The notes beneath the pieces are model-generated. The model saw only the letters and a program-made list of their open reading frames with translations, was not told where the DNA came from and did no database searches. DNA of 53,033 nucleotides from Candidatus Harrisonbacteria bacterium RIFCSPLOWO2_01_FULL_44_18 (GTDB lineage: Bacteria > Patescibacteriota > Minisyncoccia > UBA6257 > WO2-44-18), in assembly GCA_001817915.1 (NCBI GenBank), contig MHJJ01000006.1, forward strand, positions 1 to 53,033. Direction: 5' to 3'. Every line of letters begins with the position of its first letter. The stretch's first letter is position 1. Made by a program: the position numbers and the translations under genes. Below, piece after piece: positions 35,732-45,349 of this stretch.

Positions 35732-36115
35732 TTATTTCAGCTCAACCTTCCTTTTTCCGCTGCCGGCTGTCTTGCGAACATTGCCCCGAACCGTCCTGGA
35801 ATTAGTTCTGGTTCGCTGGCCTCTAACCGGCAAATGTCTCATATGTCTTATGCCTCGATAAGTCTGGAGGTCTTTTAAAAGATTTATATTTTGTTTAATA
35901 ACTTGCCTCAATTCGCCCTCGATTTTATAGTTTTTCTCCGCGTATTCTTTGATTTTATTAATCTCCAGCGGCGTCAAATCCTTTGCTCTTTTATTCAAAT
36001 CAATCTTGCTCCCCGTCAAGATTTTACGCGACAAAGAAGGGCCAATCCCGTAAATATAGGTTAGGGCCACTTCAATTCTTTTATGGTCGGGGATATTTAT
36101 ACCGATAATCCTCAT
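35732..36115 (-). CDS. rpsM: 30S ribosomal protein S13
   Basis: MRIIGINIPDHKRIEVALTYIYGIG...YRGIRHMRHLPVRGQRTRTNSRT. Confidence 0.96.
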   Translation of the reverse strand: MRIIGINIPDHKRIEVALTYIYGIGPSLSRKILTGSKIDLNKRAKDLTPLEINKIKEYAEKNYKIEGELRQVIKQNINLLKDLQTYRGIRHMRHLPVRGQRTRTNSRTVRGNVRKTAGSGKRKVELK

Positions 36116-36205
36116 GGTGTTACATGCAAATGACTGGCGCGAATCTTTGCGAATTTTATGCGAATATTGGCATATCATTCGCATCGCATATATATTCGCG
36201 TGTCA

Positions 36206-36319
36206 CTAGCCTTGTCTTTGTTTATGTTTCGGATTTTTGCAAACGACATAAATCCTGCCCTTCCGTCGAACGGTCTTGCACGATATACAAATTGTTTTAA
36301 CTGATGAACGTACTTTCAT
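36206..36319 (-). CDS. rpmJ: 50S ribosomal protein L36 (below ORF-track cutoff)
   Basis: [37 protein letters not shown] read from sequence. Confidence 0.95.
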   Translation of the reverse strand: MKVRSSVKTICISCKTVRRKGRIYVVCKNPKHKQRQG

Positions 36320-36409
36320 CGAAGTGTTCGCTAATAATACTAATTTCAGCAAATAATGCGAATTCGCGTTATTTTGAAGCGGATTCGCGTTGTTCGCGAT
36401 TACTCCGTT

Positions 36410-36628
36410 TTATAGTCTTCTTACTATCCTTCCTCGTTTTGTGTCGTAGGGGCTTAACTCCACCGTAACCCTATCGCCGGGCAAAATCTTAATATAATAT
36501 ATCCTCATCTTTCCGGAAAGATGCGCCAAAACTTCCTGCCCGTCGGCGAACCGAACCCTAAAAGTGGTTGCCGGAAGCGCTTCCGTAACTATTCCATCTA
36601 CTCGCTTAACATTCTTATTATTGGGCAT
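36410..36628 (-). CDS. infA: translation initiation factor IF-1
   Basis: [33 protein letters not shown]...[18 protein letters not shown]. Confidence 0.93.
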   Translation of the reverse strand: MPNNKNVKRVDGIVTEALPATTFRVRFADGQEVLAHLSGKMRIYYIKILPGDRVTVELSPYDTKRGRIVRRL

Positions 36629-36669
36629 TGATTACAAATGGTAGCATATCGCGCAATTGAAAGTCAAAT

Positions 36670-38271
36670 TTATTCAATGACAATCTTCACTTTATTCTTA
36701 TCATTGGGAACTTTCTTTACCCAAAACGGCCAAAGGGAAATCTGCGCGCTTTCCAATCCGGGCAAGGCGAAAATTAAAGATTTAAGATCTATTTCTGATT
36801 TCCCCAAGACCCGTTCTCTTAAAAGTTCAACGTCAACTTGCCTGGCCGCGACGCCCTTAAAATCAATCGGAAAAGTTATCTTCCCGGCGCCGAAATCCCC
36901 TCTGGCAACGCCGTACGTCAATTCGGAACTGTTAAATTTATAATCTTCGCCCAACTCCTTTTTAACTCTGCCTGCCAGCATTGACAAAACATCCTCTTCT
37001 CGAAAAGCAACCAACTCCATCTCTCCTTCAACAAATACGCCGAAATTGCCGGATTCATCGACTTCAGAATTAACCTCCTGTTTTGTCAAATCAAACCGGC
37101 TGGCGCCTTCAATCGCTTTAAATTCTTTAGGCGCTTGAGCGAATAACGCTATCTTGGCCGCGTCTTCTAGGGTCTTGGCGGTTTCTGTTTCTGCTTTTTT
37201 AATATCCCCTTCGGTCGGATAAGCGACCTCGCCGATAAATCCGCCGCTCATTGATTTTTTAGTCTCACCGTAAAATCCCGCGTATTTAGGAGTATCTTTA
37301 AAGCCGGGTATGCTGAAATAATTGACTGGCCCGATATTATAGTCCTCGCCGGGCTTGTCAGCGACTACCTGCGTTTCAATGTTTGAGGGAACAATTTTGC
37401 CCTCCACGATCTTGGCGCCGGGAACCGTAATATTCGCGGTCAGTCTAAAAACTTTGCCATCCGGGGTGACAAAGCGGGTTCGCGCCACCAACGGTTGCGG
37501 GTCAGAACTATAGGCGTTGTAAACTATCATCGCGCCGCCGGCCGCTTTCTCAACTTTTTTCTTCCCGGTGGCCCGAAAAGAAATTTGAGCGTTTTTCTTT
37601 TGAACAAAAACTTGACCGGGAATTTTGGCCGCGGCGGCGTCAATAACAGCCGTTGATTTTTCAGCAGCCACTGAATCTTTATAAGCCCAATTAGTTTTTT
37701 GCGTAACAATTTTTATTTCCGCTCGCGGTAACACCTTTACGGCAAACAAAACCGCTAATGCCGCGACAATCAAACTGGCGCCGACAAAAATCGCGGCTCG
37801 GCCGGGGATTTTAAAACTCGGCATCTTCCATTGTTTCCGCGTTTTTTGGGATTCTTTTTCCGGCTCCTCAACTACCTCTTTGATTTTCTCTTCTTTTTTA
37901 CTGCTTTTCATTTGTTCGCCGCGAACCTCTTCCATCCCGCGCGTAACGTTTCTACGAGCCGGATCCATCCCGCGTTTTGTTCCGGGAGCGGCAATATCAG
38001 AAAATTGCTTCTGCGATTTGGCAAAAAACGGGTTGATCGCATCTAGCCCGCTCATCTCGGCCAACTCCACAACGCGATCATCGACAGATTCAATAATAAT
38101 TTTTTTGCCCAAGGCCTCGGCCTCTCTTTTTATCAAATGAAAATTGCTTAATGAATCGGCTAAATGGGAAAATTTAGGAATATTCAAAACGATTTCCTTA
38201 GAATCGGAATCAATAATTTTTTCCGCGACTAACGCGACTTCATCGCTTTTATTGGTATAGATCTTCTTCAT
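36670..38271 (-). CDS. conserved hypothetical protein, one central TM segment, large extracytoplasmic region
   Basis: 533-aa ORF; basic/acidic linker then AAIFVGASLIVAALAVLFAV. Confidence 0.65.
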   Translation of the reverse strand: MKKIYTNKSDEVALVAEKIIDSDSKEIVLNIPKFSHLADSLSNFHLIKREAEALGKKIIIESVDDRVVELAEMSGLDAINPFFAKSQKQFSDIAAPGTKRGMDPARRNVTRGMEEVRGEQMKSSKKEEKIKEVVEEPEKESQKTRKQWKMPSFKIPGRAAIFVGASLIVAALAVLFAVKVLPRAEIKIVTQKTNWAYKDSVAAEKSTAVIDAAAAKIPGQVFVQKKNAQISFRATGKKKVEKAAGGAMIVYNAYSSDPQPLVARTRFVTPDGKVFRLTANITVPGAKIVEGKIVPSNIETQVVADKPGEDYNIGPVNYFSIPGFKDTPKYAGFYGETKKSMSGGFIGEVAYPTEGDIKKAETETAKTLEDAAKIALFAQAPKEFKAIEGASRFDLTKQEVNSEVDESGNFGVFVEGEMELVAFREEDVLSMLAGRVKKELGEDYKFNSSELTYGVARGDFGAGKITFPIDFKGVAARQVDVELLRERVLGKSEIDLKSLIFALPGLESAQISLWPFWVKKVPNDKNKVKIVIE

Positions 38272-38282
38272 GCGCTTACGCC

Positions 38283-38367
38283 ACTAATTACAAATGAAAA
38301 CTAATTAGGCGAATGGCGAATAACATTATTGGCCATTAGCTTAATTCGGTCAGTATTCGTAATTGGT
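38283..38367. repeat. 85-bp palindromic repeat
   Basis: Near-identical to 28691-28775. Confidence 0.9.
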
Positions 38368-38369
38368 AT

Positions 38370-39584
38370 CTATGGTAATAACCATCTAACTCTTCTTCGG
38401 GCCATCCTGCTTATTTTATCATTTTGCGGCGAAAGATGGGATTCAAGCAAAGTGGCTAGAGTCGCGAATTTATTATTCATCTTGAGACCCTTCTTAAATT
38501 TTACCTTAATACCGAGTTTTTCGCCAAAAAAGTCAGAGGAGGCAAGATCCATTCGAATCGGTTTGTCAAAAACCCCGCGGAACCCCGACGAAAATACAAC
38601 CGGCGGTAAATTATAAAATGAATTTAAATAAACAAACTTAGCGTCGGTTTTATTCGTCGCCGTTTCAAGATGTTTTGCTAAAACTCGTAGCTCTTCCATA
38701 AGCACTTTTTCAATCTTTTTAATAAATGCCGGCGATCCTTTGTTCTCAAAGTAGATTTTAAAAATCGCGCTGGATGTTTCGGGAGAAACCGCCAAATGCC
38801 TTGCTAAAACCGAATGAAGATTTTTTTCTCCCCAACCAATATGCCCCCAATGGCAAACTCTGCCGTCATCCGCGTGGAACAAAGACGTCTGCTCGGGAAA
38901 TAAATTAACCAGTAAAAAACTTCCACTTTCCTCGGATTTCAACAAAACATTAGACCAAGCCGCTCCCGCTTCAGTAACAAACAGCAACCGATCTTCCGGT
39001 AAAAACTCTTTAAGTTCTTTTATGAAAGCGCGAGGGGCGAAAGTCTGGCTAAGATAAAACTCCACGGACTTGGCTTGAAATCCGAGAGGATTAATCACTC
39101 GATGGCCGTCTAATTTAATTCCCCGAATACGGACATCAGTCAATAAAACATCAACATCGCTGATTTTCATTTTTACCGCCACTCGATTTCGCTGGCGATC
39201 AAAAAATTTCCAGATGGCTTGAGAAATTAAATTATCCAGTTCGGCTTCGTCAATCGGCTCTTTAGTATGCTGATGAACCAAGGCGGAGGAAGAATAAACC
39301 GTGGTCGCCAAACTGGAATCCAAACTCAAAATAATCCGATATTTGGATAGATTTTTAATCTTGAGTAAAAATTTTCTAATCGCGTCTAGCGGGTTTTGAT
39401 TATTTTCAAGAGAAATTGGCGTTTGCCAAACTTTTTTGACAAAAATTTCCTTATTGGCAAAATCGGCGTTGATTGAAGCGGCGCGCAGTTCGTGGTGTAA
39501 AATTTCGACAACTAAAAACCTATCTTCGTTTTGAAATAACGACAAAAAATTTGAAAATAGTTCTTTAAAATTGACTAATCTCAC
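38370..39584 (-). CDS. conserved hypothetical protein
   Basis: 404-aa ORF, intact, codon use like neighbours. Confidence 0.6.
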   Translation of the reverse strand: MRLVNFKELFSNFLSLFQNEDRFLVVEILHHELRAASINADFANKEIFVKKVWQTPISLENNQNPLDAIRKFLLKIKNLSKYRIILSLDSSLATTVYSSSALVHQHTKEPIDEAELDNLISQAIWKFFDRQRNRVAVKMKISDVDVLLTDVRIRGIKLDGHRVINPLGFQAKSVEFYLSQTFAPRAFIKELKEFLPEDRLLFVTEAGAAWSNVLLKSEESGSFLLVNLFPEQTSLFHADDGRVCHWGHIGWGEKNLHSVLARHLAVSPETSSAIFKIYFENKGSPAFIKKIEKVLMEELRVLAKHLETATNKTDAKFVYLNSFYNLPPVVFSSGFRGVFDKPIRMDLASSDFFGEKLGIKVKFKKGLKMNNKFATLATLLESHLSPQNDKISRMARRRVRWLLP

Positions 39585-39708
39585 TACCCTTATTATAACA
39601 CAATTTAAAAAGAAAAAGCCGCGGAGAAAAACATTTCTCGCAAGCTAGTGACCCAAGTTAATAACCATATTCTGGTATTCTGCAGAATACCAGAATATGC
39701 TTAAAAAA

Positions 39709-41487
39709 TTATGGAAATACGGCGGCGCGGATGCGACGCGCTCCCGCGCCCACTGCCTCCTCCTTTATTATCTTAAATTTTCCTATAACAAGCGTGTTTC
39801 CAACATGCGGGCCGCCGCAAAATTCTTTGGAAAAAGCGTCTTTTAGCGAATGACCGACATAATAAACTTTTACACGCTCCGGGTATTTTTCTCCGCCTCC
39901 ACCGGAGGTCGATCCTCCTTCGGAGGAAGAGGCGGAGAAAAAATGCAACGCCCCGGTTTTCTTAGCTTCCTCAAGCGGCATTTCAACAAAACCCACCGGC
40001 AAATCTTTCTGGATAACCTCATTCACCAAATTTTCCGCCTTTTTAATTTCTTCCTGCGTGAGTTTCCGAGAAAAAGTAAAATCAAAACGCGTACGCTCGA
40101 CAGTAATGTCAGAACCCATTTGCTTTACTTCCGGCCCCAAGATTTTTCGCAAAGCCGCTTGAAGCAAATGAGTAGCGGTATGAAGCCGCGTAACTTTTTT
40201 AAGTTCTTCTTCGTCTTTAGCTTTAAGTTCGCCTGTATTAAACAACAGTCCGTGACCGCCGAATTTTTTCTCCGCTCCTGCTCGAGAAATTTCCTGATGT
40301 TTTTTAAATTCCTTTTCAAAATCTTTATATTCCAAATCTTTAACTGCTCCCGGCGGCGCCAATTCTTTGATCAATTCAAACGGCAAACCAAAAGTCTCAT
40401 ATAAATAAAAAGCGTCCTGCGCGGAAATTTTGTCGCGCTTTTTCAATTCGAACAATCCCGCGGCGATTGCTTTTTGGAATTTATTTTTTTCACCTTCAAA
40501 AACTTCTCCGATTTCCTGAGTTTTTTTAACTTCAAGATAAAATGGGCCAAATTTATCTTTTATAAATTTTAACGCTTCCGAAAATAGATCGGCGTGAATG
40601 TCATATTTTATCTGATAGGCCAAAGTCCTGCGCAATAAACGGCGCAAAATGTAGCCGGCTTCCTTATTTGACGGACGGACGCCATCGGCGGTCAAAAAGA
40701 TCGCGGCGCGCAAATGGTCGGCAAAAACTCTTACTTCTCTGTCCTTCAAATGCGGGGCGATTTCGTTAATTTTTTTGATTATCAGCTCAAAAATATCAGT
40801 TTGAAAAACATTTTCAACGCCCTGCGTAACCTTCACGATTCTTTCAAATCCCCAACCAACATCTACGCCTTTCTTAGGTAACGGTTTTAAAGTTTTGTCT
40901 GGCAAACAATAAAATTCCATAAAAACTAAAGTAGCCACCTCCATATCATCAACGTAAACCTCATTAGCGGCGCCGCAAGGACCCTCGCTACCGGCAGGAC
41001 CCCAAAAATTATCTTTTCTCTGTCCTTTGCGAATTTTGGAATGCGACAAAAACTTGGACCAAGCGTCAAAAGATTCTTTATCAAAAGCCACCGCTTCATC
41101 GCCAGTAAAAACAGTCGCGGATATTCTCTCGGGCTGGACGCCGAATGCTTCGGTCAGTAATTGATAGGTCCATTCTATGGTTTCCTTTTTGAAATAACCG
41201 CCGAATGAAAAATGGCCCAGCATTTCAAAAAAAGTCAGATGGGTTTTATCGCCCACTTCATCAATATCCGAAGTCCGGAAGCATTTTTGGATTGAAACGG
41301 TATTTTTACCGCCGAAATCTTTTTGCGCGTCCAGCTCGCCGGTGAAATATCGCCTGAATTGCTGCATGCCGGCGGTAGTCAAAAGCACCGACGGATCATC
41401 GGGCATTAGCGAAGAAGAGGGCACTATTACATGCCCTCTTTCTCGAAAAAACTCTAAAAATTTTTTACGGATTTCTTCGCTTTCCAT
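39709..41487 (-). CDS. alaS: alanyl-tRNA synthetase, short form lacking the C-Ala domain
   Basis: SEEIRKKFLEFFRERGHVIVPSSSLMPDDPSVLLTTAGMQQF...LHTATHLLQAALR...SKEFCGGPHVGNT, ends at RRIRAAVFP. Confidence 0.95.
   Translation of the reverse strand: MESEEIRKKFLEFFRERGHVIVPSSSLMPDDPSVLLTTAGMQQFRRYFTGELDAQKDFGGKNTVSIQKCFRTSDIDEVGDKTHLTFFEMLGHFSFGGYFKKETIEWTYQLLTEAFGVQPERISATVFTGDEAVAFDKESFDAWSKFLSHSKIRKGQRKDNFWGPAGSEGPCGAANEVYVDDMEVATLVFMEFYCLPDKTLKPLPKKGVDVGWGFERIVKVTQGVENVFQTDIFELIIKKINEIAPHLKDREVRVFADHLRAAIFLTADGVRPSNKEAGYILRRLLRRTLAYQIKYDIHADLFSEALKFIKDKFGPFYLEVKKTQEIGEVFEGEKNKFQKAIAAGLFELKKRDKISAQDAFYLYETFGLPFELIKELAPPGAVKDLEYKDFEKEFKKHQEISRAGAEKKFGGHGLLFNTGELKAKDEEELKKVTRLHTATHLLQAALRKILGPEVKQMGSDITVERTRFDFTFSRKLTQEEIKKAENLVNEVIQKDLPVGFVEMPLEEAKKTGALHFFSASSSEGGSTSGGGGEKYPERVKVYYVGHSLKDAFSKEFCGGPHVGNTLVIGKFKIIKEEAVGAGARRIRAAVFP
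39886..39942. repeat. hairpin repeat inside alaS
   Basis: TTTTTCTCCGCCTC ... GAGGCGGAGAAAAA with inner CCTCCTTCGGAGG; encodes SASSSEGGSTSGGGGE. Confidence 0.75.
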
Positions 41488-41590
41488 TATTTATACTCCA
41501 CCAATATGGCTAATCTAGCGCCAATATACAAATGCGCGAATTCGTTATATTGGTATATCCGTGCTTGATTCGTATATTAGTGGAGTTTAT
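41488..41590. repeat. ~100-bp intergenic palindromic repeat upstream of alaS
   Basis: actccaccaatatggctaatctagcgc...gcttgattcgtatattagtggagttta; related to 45250-45349. Confidence 0.8.
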
Positions 41591-44004
41591 TCAACTACCT
41601 CAATTATGCCCGTATTGCCCGGATTTAAATGATCGTGATACTTCCAAGAACCTACTTTATCAAAAATAAATGAGTATGTTTTGCCAGGATTTATTTCACC
41701 AAGAGCGTCAAAACCGGGATAAACAGTATGGGTCGGGTGAATAGCTGAAGCCGGCCAAACCGATTTTTGACTCTTGTTGGTCCAAGTTACTTTGCCGCCT
41801 TTTTTGACTTTCACCGTGGTGGGCGAAAACTGACCGCTTTCATCAATGGCCACGAAAACATCAAAGAAACTATCTATAGGAGTAACGGCGGCTGGCGTTG
41901 GCGCCGGAGCGCCGCCAGCGGTTCCGGCAGACGGTTCTTTACATTCCCCCTTAAATTGAATCTTAACATCGCTTGCGTTGGCAACGCATTCATTGGAATA
42001 AGTTTTACCATTGACGCCGCAAACCGGACTATAATCCTGCGCGCAAACCTCTGTCGCTGAAGGCGAAACGGGAACTGGGAGCGCCGATGTTGGAAGCGGA
42101 GCCGAAGATGGAACCGACTCCTTTTCGCAAGTTGAAAGTTCTTTTTTCAACGATTCGTATTTTAGCTTGTAGTCTTGTTCGCTAATCCGTCCAGCTTTTA
42201 GCAACTCGTCCAGCTCATTAAGATTTCGTTTGACGGCTTCACATCTTGAAACAACTCTTTGAGGAGCCGCGGAGGGTTGAGCGGGGGCCGGAGCGACTGC
42301 CGGAACGGGCGCGACGCCAAACAACTCTCGAAGCAATTGCTCAATAGTTGACAAGTGTAACTTTACATTCCTGATCGCGTCAACAATTTTGGCGGGGTCG
42401 GCTTTGGCATTGATCAGATTGGAAAGTTCAAGAAGTTGCCTTTCCGCTTCGGCAACAAGCGCGAAAAGTTTTGGATATTTTTCCTCTGAAAGATTTAATT
42501 CCTGGATCTTCTTTATTAATGAATCGTAATAATTCTTCAAGCTTGCAATATCCCGAGAATAATCTTCGGCCGTAGTAGTCAACGGCCTTAACGCGTTTTT
42601 AGCCGCTACTGCCGCCGCGTTTGCCTGACCAAAAGCATTGCCGTACTTTTGAGCGTCGTAAGCGGCGCGAGCTTGATTAAGTTGAAACTCAGCCCTTTCC
42701 AACAGTTGCCGCACGGCATTAGAAATATCCCCCTCGCGAGCGCTTACCGCGCCCCGAAGTTCGTTAATCAGGCGCTCGGCTTCCAAAATCATTTTTTTAG
42801 CTTCTTCGGCGCCAATCTCTTTTTGCTCTTCGGCCTGGCGAAGAACATCTTGTCTGGCGACGTTAAGCTGGCTTTTTACGCTGGGACTCGCTTTTTCCCT
42901 GACTTCATCTAAAAGCTTTAAGCGGCGCGACTGATCGCCGGATAGATCTCGTAAATCCTGAATGGTTGTTTGAAGCGGCGCGGGCGCCACGGGCGTCGGA
43001 GCTGCGGCCGCTTCCGCTCTAATAATTTCCTGCGCCTCCAAACGAGCGCCGAATTTCGATACAAAATTGTCCTTTAAAGCAGAAATCTCATTTCTTAATT
43101 TGGCGTTTTCTTCCCGAATTTTAGCCAATTCTTCTTTTAGTTTAGCGATGTCTTCCGGCACGGCCTTTTCAACTTTTTCCCCAATCTCAACTAGTTTTTT
43201 CTCGGTATTTTCCACGAATTTTTCTTCCAGGCGGTCAACAAGTTCTGCCGCTCTTAATTCCCTGAATTCTCCTTTCTGACTTTGGACTACATTTTCAAGT
43301 CTCTGTCCAAATTTAGCGATATCCTCAAATTTTTCCGGAACAACCGCGACTGCCGTCAAAATCGCCTCTTGGGCCTTGCTAGCTCCTTCGACAAATTCCG
43401 CGTTGTTCTCAAATTTAACCTTTAATTCATCAAAAAGCTCTTGATGTTTTAGGCTGCGATCGGCTAATTGATCCGCGAGTCTGGCAATATTCGGATTTTC
43501 GCTGGTTTCCTGAAGTCCATCAAGGCGCGCTTTCAACCGCTCAACATTCTTTTGATAATTAGCGGTCGCCTTGGTAATCGCTTCAATATTTTGAGGCGCG
43601 ACGCTTTTTAATTTTTCAATTTCGGTAGCTCTTTGATTGGCAATTTCCAGTTCAAGTTCGGCTTTTTTAACCGGATTAAAAGTAAAAACTTGGCGAATGG
43701 TTCTTGTCCAATTTTTGAAGAAATAAAATGGGTTAGTCGGCAAAAGGCCCGCGTTTTCAACTTCGAGATCCTGCGCGGTTACCCCTTCTACCGCCCGCGT
43801 CCCGCTGCACGGATCAGGATCATCATCGCAGGTTGTCCCATTGCCGGCATACCTAACTCCGCCGGAATTAGTGCAATTCTGCGCGGTAGTTGCTTCAGCG
43901 CATTCACCGCCGCTAAAACAACAAGCGCCAGAAGCGCCGACGCTATTAACCGCGCCCACCAATAAAAACATCGCTACGACCAAAACTATAAAAATTTTCT
44001 TCAT
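41587..44004 (-). CDS. secreted protein: signal peptide, long helical region, Kazal-type domain, C-terminal cupredoxin-like domain
   Basis: MKKIFIVLVVAMFLLVGAVNSVGAS; CAQDYSPVCGVNGKTYSNECVANASDVKIQFKGEC; FSPTTVKVKKGGKVTWTNKSQKSVWPAS...GSWKYHDHLNPGNTGIIEV. Confidence 0.88.
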   Translation of the reverse strand: MKKIFIVLVVAMFLLVGAVNSVGASGACCFSGGECAEATTAQNCTNSGGVRYAGNGTTCDDDPDPCSGTRAVEGVTAQDLEVENAGLLPTNPFYFFKNWTRTIRQVFTFNPVKKAELELEIANQRATEIEKLKSVAPQNIEAITKATANYQKNVERLKARLDGLQETSENPNIARLADQLADRSLKHQELFDELKVKFENNAEFVEGASKAQEAILTAVAVVPEKFEDIAKFGQRLENVVQSQKGEFRELRAAELVDRLEEKFVENTEKKLVEIGEKVEKAVPEDIAKLKEELAKIREENAKLRNEISALKDNFVSKFGARLEAQEIIRAEAAAAPTPVAPAPLQTTIQDLRDLSGDQSRRLKLLDEVREKASPSVKSQLNVARQDVLRQAEEQKEIGAEEAKKMILEAERLINELRGAVSAREGDISNAVRQLLERAEFQLNQARAAYDAQKYGNAFGQANAAAVAAKNALRPLTTTAEDYSRDIASLKNYYDSLIKKIQELNLSEEKYPKLFALVAEAERQLLELSNLINAKADPAKIVDAIRNVKLHLSTIEQLLRELFGVAPVPAVAPAPAQPSAAPQRVVSRCEAVKRNLNELDELLKAGRISEQDYKLKYESLKKELSTCEKESVPSSAPLPTSALPVPVSPSATEVCAQDYSPVCGVNGKTYSNECVANASDVKIQFKGECKEPSAGTAGGAPAPTPAAVTPIDSFFDVFVAIDESGQFSPTTVKVKKGGKVTWTNKSQKSVWPASAIHPTHTVYPGFDALGEINPGKTYSFIFDKVGSWKYHDHLNPGNTGIIEVVE

Positions 44005-44056
44005 ATTTATATTTTTCTTAACTATTTTTCCGACTATTTTTAAGCATAACACAAAT

Positions 44057-45250
44057 CTAATATCCTTCCAAAGTATGCGACTTCTCGTGATCTTTTATCC
44101 GCGTAATGGCCTTGGCCTCAATTTGCCGAATTCTTTCCCTGGTCACGCCGAATTCTTTTCCCACTTCTTCCAGGGTATGGGTTATGCCATCTTCCAAACC
44201 AAACCTCATTCTCAAAATCTTTTGCTCTCTGGGCGTTAAATCTACCAAAATCTCTTTTATCCTTTCTTTCAAAAGCGTTTGCGAAGCAATTTGAGAAGGA
44301 GTGAGGTTGCGCTCATCCTGAATAAATTCTGAAAGCGTTGAATCCTCGTCATCGTCGCCGACGGGCGATTCCAAAGAAACGACATCCTGGGAAATTTTTT
44401 GAATATGATGAATTTTATCAAGCGGTATTCCCATCTCAATGGAAATTTCCTCGGCTAACGGCTCGCGCCCCAATTCTTGAACTAATCGCCTTTTGACTTG
44501 AGTAAATTTGGAAATCGTTTCCACCATATGAACCGGAATTCGAATAGTTCTTGATTGATCGGCCAAAGCCCGAGTAATGGCCTGCCGAATCCACCAAGTG
44601 GCGTAAGTTGAAAACTTAAAACCGCGGCGGTAGTCAAATTTATCAACTGCCCGCGAAAGGCCGATATTTCCTTCCTGAATCAAATCTAAAATGCTCAAAT
44701 TGGGAGTGCGATTAACATAACGTTTGGCGATAGACACCACCAATCTCAAATTGGCTTGTATAAATCGTTGACGCGCTTCTTCGTCGCCTTTTTCATGTTT
44801 TTTGGCCAACTCCTTTTCGTCGGCAGAAGTTAAAAGCGGAGTCCGGCCTATCTCTTTTAGATACATCTGAACCGCGTCGGGCAACTCTCCTTCAATCCTG
44901 GTAGCCTCCGCTAATTCTTTGGCGCTGATTTCTTCGCCGGGCATCTCAATCAACTGACTGGTCTCAATGACTTTAATGTTGACTTTATCCAAGCGGTCAT
45001 AAATCTCTTCAAGAAAACTGACATCTTCTTCAATGCGCGGGAAAAAATGCAAAACCTCCGTGTCGGTAACAAAGCCCCTGCCTCGGCCGCGATCAATAAG
45101 TTCCTCGAGCGCCTGCAAATCTAACGCGTGCTTTTTTTCTTTTCCGGTTAGCTCTTTTTTCTTCGGTCTTCTAATTCTTTTAGATTTGCCGGTTTTTTTA
45201 GACTTTCTAACCGAGGTTTTTCGCAACTTTTTTCTTTTAGATTTTTGCAT
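44057..45250 (-). CDS. rpoD: RNA polymerase primary sigma factor
   Basis: [53 protein letters not shown]...[21 protein letters not shown]. Confidence 0.97.
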   Translation of the reverse strand: MQKSKRKKLRKTSVRKSKKTGKSKRIRRPKKKELTGKEKKHALDLQALEELIDRGRGRGFVTDTEVLHFFPRIEEDVSFLEEIYDRLDKVNIKVIETSQLIEMPGEEISAKELAEATRIEGELPDAVQMYLKEIGRTPLLTSADEKELAKKHEKGDEEARQRFIQANLRLVVSIAKRYVNRTPNLSILDLIQEGNIGLSRAVDKFDYRRGFKFSTYATWWIRQAITRALADQSRTIRIPVHMVETISKFTQVKRRLVQELGREPLAEEISIEMGIPLDKIHHIQKISQDVVSLESPVGDDDEDSTLSEFIQDERNLTPSQIASQTLLKERIKEILVDLTPREQKILRMRFGLEDGITHTLEEVGKEFGVTRERIRQIEAKAITRIKDHEKSHTLEGY

Positions 45251-45349
45251 AATAGACTACACTAATATAACGAATCTAGCGCGGATATTCCAATATACGA
45301 ATTTGTAAATTAGTATATCGGCGCTTGATTGGCATATTGGTGGAGTTTA
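45250..45349. repeat. ~100-bp intergenic palindromic repeat upstream of rpoD
   Basis: actacactaatataacgaatctagcgcgg...gcgcttgattggcatattggtggagttta; related to 41488-41590. Confidence 0.8.

Noticed and set aside
39709-41487. alaS truncation as a pseudogene
   Set aside because: Ends cleanly after the editing/zinc domain; short AlaRS without C-Ala is usual in CPR-type genomes.
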